Of a stretch of 47,253 nucleotides of DNA, positions 33,600-40,459 are shown in pieces. Source of the stretch: a virus. The notes beneath the pieces are model-generated. The model was given only the letters and a program-made list of their open reading frames with translations. It was not told the DNA's origin and did no database searches. The position numbers and the translations under genes are program-made. Numbering within the stretch: position 1 is the first letter of the stretch; each line of letters opens with the position of its first letter. Where the stretch lies: positions 1 through 47,253 of IMG/VR virus record IMGVR_UViG_3300020471_001814; one strand, 5' to 3'.

Positions 33600-34931
33600 C
33601 TACACCTTCTTTAATTTTGGTAGTTTAATCTTTGGAGCTTCAGTAGAATCAACCTTTTTTAATTTAGGTAATTCTAATTTAACCTCTTTGGGAAATTCAG
33701 GTACATGCTTATCTAAAATCTTACCAAGCTCTTTTGTCATCGCTTCCAATGAAAATTTAGATTTATTATACATCGTTAATTTCTTAGCACCAAGCGTATA
33801 CTTTCTGTAGTTTTTATATAACTCTTTCATAGCTGATGCTGCTTGTTGGTAATTTACAGTAAACCATTTTGAACCATCAACAAAATATTCATCAGGAAAT
33901 GAACCTCTCTCTAAATTTTGCAAAGAACCATCAATTAGTAATGAATTTGGTTTTTTCAAAAAATCAATATGACCACTCCAATTTGGAGCTATCACTGGTT
34001 TTTCCGATAATGATGCCTCAAGTAATGGTCTCCCAAATCCCTCTCCATGTGTAAACGAAACATGTGCTTTAACTTTTGGATGATTATACAACTGGTTCAT
34101 TTCATCATCAGTAAAATCACCATGTAACAAATATATATTAGGTAAATCACCTTTTATATCTTTTTTGATATCATTAATTTTTTGTAACATAGTTTCTCTA
34201 TCTAATATGGAAAAACCTGCACCACTACTTTTCATTATTAACGCTGGTTTTCGTTTCATATTTTTAAAAGTCTCACAAAATACTCTAACTAACATACCTG
34301 TATCTTTTCTATCTTTACCAATGTTACCTTGCAACCAATGACCAACATATAAAAAACTAAAAACTTCATCTATCTTACCCATTTCTTCTACAAAGCTTTT
34401 TGAAAATTCTTTAGTTGGTTTAAATATATTCGTATCTGCACCCTCAAATAAAACTTCCAATGGTTTTTCATTTCTAAGTTCACCAATTTTTTTATTTGAC
34501 TTATCATCTTGCACATCAAATGATGTTCTAGTTATTGTATCCTTTACAAAGGTTGAAGGCACTATATTTAAATTCATTTTATTAATACCTTCAATCCACT
34601 TTGGTGGACATACAGTGGTTTCTAAACCAGCAGTGATACCTATGTTGTATTTAGCAAGTGGTGCAAACTCATTTGGTATTACGATATGAATATGTATTTC
34701 TGGTTGTCTCTCCAATTGCGGATTGTCTAACAACCTATCAATAATTATTTTATCATTTGGATCGTCTTTTTGCAAAGCGTTTTGTGGTGTAGCACCCCAT
34801 CGAACTGGCCAAATTCTTAAATCATATCTATCTAGCTTAATTAAAGCTCTACATATATCTCTACTGTGGGCACCATATCCACTTCTTGTTCCAACTGGTG
34901 CGGTAACTAAACATATTGGTTTATCGCTCAT
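33600..34931 (-). CDS. GT4-type glycosyltransferase with basic repeat tail
   Basis: 443 residues. N-domain start CLVTAPVGTRSGYGAHSRDI, with a G-Y-G acceptor loop; C-domain has FTHGEGFGRPLLEASLSEKP near 297-316, the E-x7-E donor-binding motif of GT4 (GT-B, retaining). The C-terminus carries a duplicated basic motif LPKLKKV about 17 residues apart (residues 420-443), outside the catalytic fold. A homologue of about the same size follows at 35075-36463, separated by a short basic ORF. Proteins of this type are common in T4-like marine phages. Confidence 0.85.
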   Translation of the reverse strand: MSDKPICLVTAPVGTRSGYGAHSRDICRALIKLDRYDLRIWPVRWGATPQNALQKDDPNDKIIIDRLLDNPQLERQPEIHIHIVIPNEFAPLAKYNIGITAGLETTVCPPKWIEGINKMNLNIVPSTFVKDTITRTSFDVQDDKSNKKIGELRNEKPLEVLFEGADTNIFKPTKEFSKSFVEEMGKIDEVFSFLYVGHWLQGNIGKDRKDTGMLVRVFCETFKNMKRKPALIMKSSGAGFSILDRETMLQKINDIKKDIKGDLPNIYLLHGDFTDDEMNQLYNHPKVKAHVSFTHGEGFGRPLLEASLSEKPVIAPNWSGHIDFLKKPNSLLIDGSLQNLERGSFPDEYFVDGSKWFTVNYQQAASAMKELYKNYRKYTLGAKKLTMYNKSKFSLEAMTKELGKILDKHVPEFPKEVKLELPKLKKVDSTEAPKIKLPKLKKV

Positions 34932-34940
34932 ATCAACCTC

Positions 34941-35066
34941 TTACTTAAATGGTGATTCTAAAAACTTTTTAAAACCCCTAACAACACTCGTCCAAAAAAT
35001 ATCTTCACTTCCTCTAAGATTACCAGCGATATTTTTTCTTTTTACATTCTTTTTTACTCTTGGCAT
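34941..35066 (-). CDS. 41-residue basic protein
   Basis: ATG at 35066-35064 with an AGGAG 6-7 bases upstream opens a frame of 41 codons, beginning MPRVKKNVKRKNIAGNLRGS and ending in the hydrophobic/aromatic KFLESPFK. It fills the only space between the two GT4 genes. Ten of the first 20 residues are basic or amide, so nucleic-acid or membrane-surface binding is possible. Not recognised; too short for most callers. Confidence 0.55.
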   Translation of the reverse strand: MPRVKKNVKRKNIAGNLRGSEDIFWTSVVRGFKKFLESPFK

Positions 35067-35074
35067 TTTTACTC

Positions 35075-36463
35075 CTATGCTTTAAATAGTGTATAACGTT
35101 TTCTAGGTGTCCATTTATCAAACGCAGTTTCCATATGATTAATAAAATTGTCACTCATAGCTTTAGCAGACATCATAGCATCATCACTCATAACAAATTC
35201 ATGTCCTTTCATACCATACTCCATTCTCTTATCCGAGCCCTCATCAAACCAGTCTTTCATAGCTTGTGCAACATCATCAAATCTACATCTATCATCAAAG
35301 ATATATGGTGTTGGTATTGAACCAACCATAGACCTGTTTGAAGGCCACACTGGTTTCACCCAATCACCCCAAGTTAAATCAGGATTACTAGCCCATTTTC
35401 TATCATCATGTAGTGATTGAATCTCGTCATAATCTTTGTGAGTTAGTAATTTATTATTTAATCTAAATCCACATTGGTCTTGTAATCCACCAGTAACATT
35501 TACTGTAATTGGTGTTCCAGCCATTAATGATTCACAAGTTCCTAATCCAAATCCCTCATTAGAAGCTATGTTAATAGTTATATCAGCCATATTGTACAAC
35601 CAATTTAACTGATTAGGTTCTAATTTTCTATCACTAAAGTAAACTTTACAATCTGGTGCTATCGTATTAGCAACAACTGGTAAGTCCGTACCATTTTCGT
35701 CTCGTGGTTGAGTATGCATTAACAAACAACATTTATCAGCTTCTTCTTTAGGTAACATATCACAAAATGTTTTAAAAGCTAATACCAAATCACCAGGAGA
35801 TTTACGGCGTATATTTCTATTATTGTAAAAAATAATAAATTCAATTTTATCATCAGTAAGTTGACTTCTCATTTCTTGTACTTTTTTATATTCATCATCG
35901 TAAATACTAATAGGATAAAAGTTTTTTTCATTTATTCCATGTGGTATGTAGGTACAATCCCAATCTGTACGAGGTTTCTTTTTTGCAACTTCATTAACTA
36001 TAGCTACTGTCTGTTTAGATATATTCATAATCAAATCACAAGACTCGTAAAAAAATTCATTGTAGTATGGAGCTGGCCAATCATCCCATATGTTGTAGTA
36101 AAAGATAGGCATTTCTTGTCTAATTTCATGTTCCATATCATATAACCAACCCCAAAACCTTGGGTCTGTATAATGTAATATGGCGTCTGGGTTTTCGATA
36201 TTTATTAAATTTCTGAGTAACTCTTGATTACCATATCCACTTATAGGATAAATTTTAAGAAATGCATCCTCAATACCAGTTTCTTTACGAACTGTTTCAT
36301 TCATATCTACTATCTTACCCTCTTCGGGATGTTTAATAGCTCCACCTGCCTGTACCCAATCATATTTGTGTAATGTTCCAAGTACAAATTCTTTTGACAT
36401 TGTACCAACTCCAGATGTCATTCTTAAATCATCTGATAATAACAATATTTTTTTCTTAGCCAT
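35075..36463 (-). CDS. GT4-type glycosyltransferase
   Basis: 462 residues. LLLSDDLRMTSGVGTMSKEF (7-26) is the acceptor loop of a GT-B enzyme; NRNIRRKSPGD near 213-223 and ASNEGFGLGTCESLMAGTP near 303-321 give the phosphate-binding and E-x7-E motifs. It is the first gene of the glycan island in transcription order. It overlaps the upstream small gene by 8 bases; the SD of the following 41-residue gene overlaps its stop. Likely retained in related phages independently of the variable sugar genes. Confidence 0.88.
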   Translation of the reverse strand: MAKKKILLLSDDLRMTSGVGTMSKEFVLGTLHKYDWVQAGGAIKHPEEGKIVDMNETVRKETGIEDAFLKIYPISGYGNQELLRNLINIENPDAILHYTDPRFWGWLYDMEHEIRQEMPIFYYNIWDDWPAPYYNEFFYESCDLIMNISKQTVAIVNEVAKKKPRTDWDCTYIPHGINEKNFYPISIYDDEYKKVQEMRSQLTDDKIEFIIFYNNRNIRRKSPGDLVLAFKTFCDMLPKEEADKCCLLMHTQPRDENGTDLPVVANTIAPDCKVYFSDRKLEPNQLNWLYNMADITINIASNEGFGLGTCESLMAGTPITVNVTGGLQDQCGFRLNNKLLTHKDYDEIQSLHDDRKWASNPDLTWGDWVKPVWPSNRSMVGSIPTPYIFDDRCRFDDVAQAMKDWFDEGSDKRMEYGMKGHEFVMSDDAMMSAKAMSDNFINHMETAFDKWTPRKRYTLFKA

Positions 36464-36683
36464 TTAAAACCTCTTTTTCGTTTTCACCAAAATACTTTTC
36501 TAATACATTCAGTTTATCTTCATATTCAGCTATAATTTCTAATTCTTTTTCTATAGTCTGTATGTGGTCTGGATGTTCAGCCACACCAACAGAACTATCT
36601 GTGTGTATTTTTATATTTGTTATATGTTTTTCAATGTGTCCTTTGAAATAACTGCTTAAAGCTTTGAATAACATTTTTCTCAT
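36456..36683 (-). CDS. Hypothetical helical protein
   Basis: 75 residues, helical. The N-terminus is basic and amphipathic (MRKMLFKALSSYFKGHIEKH); the second half has EKELEIIAEYEDKLNVLEKY, a short coiled coil. Coupled to the RHH-like gene upstream by a 4-base overlap and to the GT4 gene downstream by 8 bases. Not recognised. Confidence 0.5.
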   Translation of the reverse strand: MRKMLFKALSSYFKGHIEKHITNIKIHTDSSVGVAEHPDHIQTIEKELEIIAEYEDKLNVLEKYFGENEKEVLNG

Positions 36684-36871
36684 AACCTACTCCCACTTAC
36701 CTTCAAATTTTTGTATTCGTGAATTTTTGATTTGAAATCACCGTCTAATAGATATAAATCCATTGAACGATTTACTAATTTTTGTAATGTGAATTCATCA
36801 GATAAAGCATTTAATTTAAACTTTTTATATAAGTCTTGTAATATTTTTACCGATGTTAATTTATAATCCAT
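36680..36871 (-). CDS. Small ribbon-helix-helix-like protein
   Basis: 63 residues. LTSVKILQDLYKKFKLNA followed by TLQKLVNRSMDLYLLDG has the strand-helix-helix layout of RHH DNA-binding proteins: a short alternating strand, then two helices with a conserved L-x-x-L-V-N-R-S-M. Similar small proteins recur in T4-like marine phages. It could regulate transcription; a repeated AT-rich 15-mer (36884-36898) lies 13 bases upstream of its start and may be its site, which is inference. No clear SD. Confidence 0.6.
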   Translation of the reverse strand: MDYKLTSVKILQDLYKKFKLNALSDEFTLQKLVNRSMDLYLLDGDFKSKIHEYKNLKVSGSRL

Positions 36872-36883
36872 AAAAACCCTTTA

Positions 36884-36898
36884 ATATATACATATATA
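36884..36898. repeat. AT-rich 15-mer, copy 1
   Basis: ATATATACATATATA, identical to 42872-42886. Both copies lie in short intergenic spaces directly before a start (RHH-like gene and clamp gene), in a genome part where almost all genes overlap. Possible operator or -10 region. Low-complexity sequence could recur by chance in AT-rich DNA. Confidence 0.4.
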
Positions 36899-36906
36899 AA
36901 TATATA

Positions 36907-37320
36907 CTAATTAATTATTTTAATCATTTTTTTTAGTTTTTTAGCGTGACCAACTGTATCCATTGTACCTCTTGATTCGACTCCCTTTTGAATAAAGGCG
37001 ACTATTATGTTAGAGTACTCTGCAATTTGTTTGTTTCGTTTGAAAAAATTACTTACATAATATGGTTTATTGTAATGTTTAGCTGATAACTTACAATGTA
37101 TATTGTGACTATAATGAGCTGGTGGGAATTCAACATAATTCATGTCAAATTCAAGAGCATATTTTTTAGCATATCCATCTGCACCATCTTTTTGACCACC
37201 ACTAACTATTTCTACTTCATTACCATATTTTGTTTTTATTTCAAATATCAATTCTTTTACTTTATTTCTATCTGTGTAAGCTCTACTACCTACAATTCCA
37301 ATTTTAATCTTCGTAGTCAT
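36907..37320 (-). CDS. SLOG-domain (YspA/DUF2493-like) protein
   Basis: 137 residues. GIVGSRAYTDRNKV at 8-21 and IVSGGQKDGADGYAKKYA at about 38-55 are the two nucleotide-binding loops of the DprA/LOG-like Rossmann fold; RNKQIAEYSNIIVAFIQKG matches the third element. SLOG proteins bind nucleotides or nucleotide-derived signals. In phages they are common but undefined; some relatives act in signalling or DNA-related pathways. The start overlaps the stop region of the upstream gene by 17 bases. Confidence 0.75.
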   Translation of the reverse strand: MTTKIKIGIVGSRAYTDRNKVKELIFEIKTKYGNEVEIVSGGQKDGADGYAKKYALEFDMNYVEFPPAHYSHNIHCKLSAKHYNKPYYVSNFFKRNKQIAEYSNIIVAFIQKGVESRGTMDTVGHAKKLKKMIKIIN

Positions 37321-37726
37321 TCCTCTTTTGTCTTTTTGGTGGTCTGTCTAATTTAATAAACTTTAAACAATTGTATAGTTCAGTTAATCCATCCTTAATT
37401 TTATCATTACTTGTGTAAGTATATGCAAATCTGTATCTACTATTTAGAGGGGCATCAATTGGAATTATGTCAAAAAATACAAATTCATATGGTTCTGTAT
37501 TTGAAGTTTGTTTTACAATGGTCCTAAAATGTAATTCATCTTCCCACCTAATTAGAAAATTTTTCAAATCAGTAGAAGTTATTTCATCATTTTCGTACCA
37601 CAAGTGTAACAAAATAGTAGTTCTCAAATCAGTATGAGTTTTATCTATCATCTCCATTATTTTTTTTTCATTATCAGTATTTATAAAATCTGATAACTTC
37701 ATTCTTAATCTTATATTACTTGCCAT
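37304..37726 (-). CDS. Hypothetical phage protein
   Basis: 140 residues, soluble, mixed alpha/beta. RLRMKLSDFI and TTILLHLWYENDEITSTDLKNF look like helix-strand elements; the tail is strongly charged (RPPKRQKRNDYED). No motif recognised. It shares one base with the RecB-like nuclease gene upstream and 17 bases with the SLOG gene downstream. Confidence 0.5.
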   Translation of the reverse strand: MASNIRLRMKLSDFINTDNEKKIMEMIDKTHTDLRTTILLHLWYENDEITSTDLKNFLIRWEDELHFRTIVKQTSNTEPYEFVFFDIIPIDAPLNSRYRFAYTYTSNDKIKDGLTELYNCLKFIKLDRPPKRQKRNDYED

Positions 37727-38589
37727 TACACTACTCCTACATCACAATATTTAGTTTGATTAAATTCACAAAACTTACAATTTTTCTTAGAGGGTTGTTT
37801 CATATAAGTATGTTCTGTATTGTATTCTCCATCAATAAAAGATTCATTTACAAACTGATTCAAATTGTTAATAACTTTATTTACAGATGGTTTACCATTT
37901 GCTGGTGTGAATGTTTGTACTCTTCTTTGTGGAAAATCTACTTTAGTGTATAACTTTCTTTTAACAATAAAGTATTCCACATCTATTTTATCAAGTGAAA
38001 TATCATTTTGAGCTCCATAAAAATGTTTGTATAACAATAATTGGTCGGTTTTATTTTTATCAGCCTTCATATATTTGTTCCAACCCATAGTTGATGTCTT
38101 TATATCTATAATCTTATATCTATCTCTAACGCTATCATATATAACCACATCCATATAACCGATGAACTTGATATCACTTGATAAATCGTAATTAATTGGA
38201 ACTTCTATACCAACTAACTCATAACCTTTTTTACTAAAATAATTAGCTCTTTTCTTCTTAAACCATTCTAATATTAGTAAACCATGTTGATAAAATTCTT
38301 CCATATCAGCTTGTGTACAAAATTCAACACCACCATTGTTTTCCATAATGTTAGTGTAATTATATTTCATTCTATGTAATAACATCTTTTCTAATGGTAA
38401 TACATCGGCCATTTTTATAGTATCATTATACATTACAGTAAGATATGTTTGTAACACCTCATGCATTGATGTACCAAACAGAGTATGTATACTATCAGTG
38501 TACTCACCTAAATCATCTATGTAATTTAATTTCCACTTATGTGGACAAGTAATCCATTGGTTATATTGACTATAACTTATTCTTTTCAT
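37726..38589 (-). CDS. RecB/Cas4-type PD-(D/E)XK nuclease with Fe-S cysteines
   Basis: 287 residues from the ATG at 38589. SYSQYNQWITCPHKW at 5-19 contains the first cysteine (C15); FGTSMHEVLQ (38-47) the helical histidine; GYMD (144-147) and IIDIKTS (160-166) the PD-(D/E)XK active site; and C271, C274 and C282 (CKFCEF, YC) the remaining Fe-S ligands. It is an exonuclease of the RecB/Cas4/AddB type. Start: a GTG nine bases earlier is possible, but the ATG has GGGG just upstream and an ATGA overlap with the preceding gene. Confidence 0.88.
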   Translation of the reverse strand: MKRISYSQYNQWITCPHKWKLNYIDDLGEYTDSIHTLFGTSMHEVLQTYLTVMYNDTIKMADVLPLEKMLLHRMKYNYTNIMENNGGVEFCTQADMEEFYQHGLLILEWFKKKRANYFSKKGYELVGIEVPINYDLSSDIKFIGYMDVVIYDSVRDRYKIIDIKTSTMGWNKYMKADKNKTDQLLLYKHFYGAQNDISLDKIDVEYFIVKRKLYTKVDFPQRRVQTFTPANGKPSVNKVINNLNQFVNESFIDGEYNTEHTYMKQPSKKNCKFCEFNQTKYCDVGVV

Positions 38590-39005
38590 TTTCCCCACTT
38601 ACCATTCTTTACGATAGTAGCCATAATACCATAATTAGATACATCAAGGTAAGCATCTTCTAATGGTTCACCCACAGCAGTTTCTCTACCAGATAATAAC
38701 AAAGTTTTTAATCTTTGTATTTTATCATTCATCCTAAACCACAAACCTGTAAGTGACAAATGTATTTCATCTTTAGTTTGTAAGTTAGTACCGACAGATA
38801 TATTACCTGGACCATAATCATGTTGTTTTCTACAAAACAATTCATATTGTTCTCTTTGTAATCTTTTAAACTCCGTAGTCATTTCAGGCCATTCTTTTTC
38901 CATTTGTTCTACCACAGGATGGTTATCACTTTCTACTTTGGTTTTATTAGCGTAATGATTTGTATACTTTTGTTTTGTTTTAGATTCTTTTATAACTGTT
39001 GTCAT
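38586..39005 (-). CDS. DUF1599 / nucleotide modification associated domain 1-like protein
   Basis: 139 residues from the ATG at 39005. QYELFCRKQHDYGPGNISVG followed by WFRMNDKIQRLKTL and EDAYLDVSNYGIMATI is the pattern of DUF1599 (Nmad1): a helical, MazG-like fold with K-x-x-D-Y-G, R-x-x-K and D-x-x-N-Y motifs. It is linked to phage nucleotide modification by name and context, not by proven chemistry. An earlier ATG at 39017 is too close to the predicted transcription start; the GGAG at 39012-39015 fits the ATG at 39005. First gene behind the second promoter. Confidence 0.75.
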   Translation of the reverse strand: MTTVIKESKTKQKYTNHYANKTKVESDNHPVVEQMEKEWPEMTTEFKRLQREQYELFCRKQHDYGPGNISVGTNLQTKDEIHLSLTGLWFRMNDKIQRLKTLLLSGRETAVGEPLEDAYLDVSNYGIMATIVKNGKWGK

Positions 39006-39011
39006 ACAACT

Positions 39012-39015
39012 CTCC
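39012..39015 (-). promoter_or_regulatory. Ribosome-binding site deciding the start at 39005
   Basis: GGAG on the minus strand, six bases before the ATG at 39005. It lies inside the four extra codons that would be added by starting at 39017, so it favours the shorter protein. Confidence 0.6.
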
Positions 39016-39028
39016 ATTTTAACAACTA

Positions 39029-39058
39029 AATATACACATTTTTTAGTATATTAGTCAA
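39029..39058 (-). promoter_or_regulatory. Sigma70-type promoter of the Nmad1-like/nuclease unit
   Basis: On the minus strand: -35 TTGACT (39058-39053), 18-base spacer, -10 TATATT (39034-39029) in the same GACTTGACT and GTGTATATTTAG context as the other two sites. Predicted start of transcription near 39021. It lies in a 76-base gap, large for this window. Genes from 39.0 kb down through the glycan island follow without another clear promoter of this kind. Confidence 0.75.
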
Positions 39059-39081
39059 GTCTTTTTACAAAAATTATTTTC

Positions 39082-39564
39082 TTAATCTCCAGCTGTGTAC
39101 CCACCAACAGTGCCAAGAACATTCAGTCCTGCATCCTGTATTTTCTTAGGTTCAACTCCCCACTTTTGTGCTAGTTGTCCTAACTCTAACATACCACCCT
39201 CTGTGAGCATTAACATCTCTATGTACTCTACTGCTTCTTTTTTACTAATCTTTTCTTCGTTAACTACAACGTTGATTAGCCAATTTGGTTGACTCATTTC
39301 AGTTCTCCCCTTTGTATATTTTAACCACTGTTTACCCTTTGGTAAAATGTTTGTATATAGTTTATACAATTCTTTTGGCTGTAAATTATATTTTTGTAAT
39401 TCATTTACTAATTCTACCCATTCCATTTTCATAGACAAAAATCTATGCGTCATATAATTAGACCAAGACTTTTTATCTTCCTCTGATATTTCATCCCAAT
39501 AATTGGGATTCTGTACAGATGTTATTTGATTTATGTGGTCGAATAAACTTTTCTTTTTTATCAT
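39082..39564 (-). CDS. Clamp loader small subunit, gp62-like
   Basis: 160 residues, all-helical. ILPKGKQWLKYTKGRTEMSQP near 73-93 aligns with VPRGKRYGKW of T4 gp62, and WLINVVVNEEKISKKEAVEYIEML follows with the same spacing as in gp62. Gene order (small subunit, zinc ribbon, ClpP, large subunit gp44) supports the assignment. With gp44 it forms the ATP-driven loader of the gp45 clamp. The ATG overlaps the stop of the zinc-ribbon gene by 4 bases. Confidence 0.75.
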   Translation of the reverse strand: MIKKKSLFDHINQITSVQNPNYWDEISEEDKKSWSNYMTHRFLSMKMEWVELVNELQKYNLQPKELYKLYTNILPKGKQWLKYTKGRTEMSQPNWLINVVVNEEKISKKEAVEYIEMLMLTEGGMLELGQLAQKWGVEPKKIQDAGLNVLGTVGGYTAGD

Positions 39565-39842
39565 AAATCTAAGCGTGACAACGATTCTTCTTCTGGTTCT
39601 TCACCCATACGAATGTGACTCATCATAGATTTTGGTACAGTACCACAGTTACCACAACTATAAACTTGGACTGGTATCAAAGCTTCTTGACCAGTTGGTG
39701 ACATAACTGGTGATAATCTTTTCAGAAAGAAAGATTGAATGAAAGAATAGTTTCCACACTTCTCGCATTTTATAGTTTCAGCTTGTGATAAATCCACTTG
39801 TACATTTGGTTGTGGTAGTGGTTTTTTTGCCTTCATATTCAT
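39561..39842 (-). CDS. Zinc-ribbon protein
   Basis: 93 residues. CEKCGNYSF (about 26-34) and SCGNCGTV (about 62-69) are the two CxxC knuckles of a zinc ribbon, flanked by basic and proline-rich sequence. Strong SD (AGGAG) 7 bases upstream of the first of two ATGs, so the start is at 39842. It lies between the ClpP-like gene and gp62. Possible DNA, RNA or RNA-polymerase binding; function not known. Confidence 0.65.
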   Translation of the reverse strand: MNMKAKKPLPQPNVQVDLSQAETIKCEKCGNYSFIQSFFLKRLSPVMSPTGQEALIPVQVYSCGNCGTVPKSMMSHIRMGEEPEEESLSRLDL

Positions 39843-39853
39843 ATTATTTCTCC

Positions 39854-40459
39854 TTAAATAACTTCGTCTATTAATCCATACTCTTTACAAGTCCTAGCAT
39901 CCCATAGCAAATCATGTTTAAGTATTTCACTAAGTTCTTTCATAGGAACTTTGGTATATTTTTTGTAGACATCTCTGATTGTATTCATCATCAAATCTAA
40001 ATTCTGTTTTTCATCTTCAAAGTTGGCATAAGTTCCCCAAAAACTACTTGATAGTTGATGTATCAACATATATGAATGCCTACTCATAGCTCTATAAGAA
40101 CCAACAACTGAGAGAAATGTAGCTGCACTAGCTGCAAATCCATCCACATAGGTATGAATTGGAACTTTACATCTCAGTATTGTATCCATAGATGAAATAC
40201 CAGCTGTTATAGAACCACCACCTGAATTTATAAATACTTTAATTGGTGGTGATTCATCTAAATCCAAAGTATTTTTTAGTGTCAAACTTTTTGATTCTAT
40301 CTCACCTATCTTTTTATTTAACTCTGACACACTATTTCTATTTACACCAGCATAATAGTAAATTTTGTTATCTTGTACTGATATATGTTTTTCAGGTGAC
40401 ACATTTTGTGCACTCTTCTTTGATTTTAATTTTTTATCACCCCAATGTCTATTCATCAT
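39854..40459 (-). CDS. ClpP-type serine protease
   Basis: 201 residues. INSGGGSITAGISSMDTI (77-94), catalytic serine S111 in DGFAASAATF, catalytic histidine H134 in MLIHQLSS, and D183 or D187 near the end (LKHDLLWDART). The first 30 residues are basic and phage-specific. ClpP-like enzymes in T4-like phages are sometimes head-maturation proteases, but this one sits in the replication cluster and looks like bacterial ClpP, so a proteolytic role in infection is also possible. It shares one base with the clamp loader gene upstream. Confidence 0.85.
   Translation of the reverse strand: MMNRHWGDKKLKSKKSAQNVSPEKHISVQDNKIYYYAGVNRNSVSELNKKIGEIESKSLTLKNTLDLDESPPIKVFINSGGGSITAGISSMDTILRCKVPIHTYVDGFAASAATFLSVVGSYRAMSRHSYMLIHQLSSSFWGTYANFEDEKQNLDLMMNTIRDVYKKYTKVPMKELSEILKHDLLWDARTCKEYGLIDEVI

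Noticed and set aside
4711-36463. Reading the sugar genes as a DNA-glucosylation system like that of T4
   Set aside because: There is no hydroxymethylase for dCMP or dUMP in the window, and the enzymes (colitose, C-methyl, sulfate) fit surface glycans better. It cannot be excluded for single transferases.
38590-38598. GTG start for the RecB-like nuclease
   Set aside because: The ATG at 38589 has a GGGG upstream and forms an ATGA overlap with the preceding stop.
39006-39017. Earlier ATG at 39017 for the Nmad1-like gene
   Set aside because: It lies only a few bases after the predicted transcript start, and the GGAG between the two ATGs serves the one at 39005.
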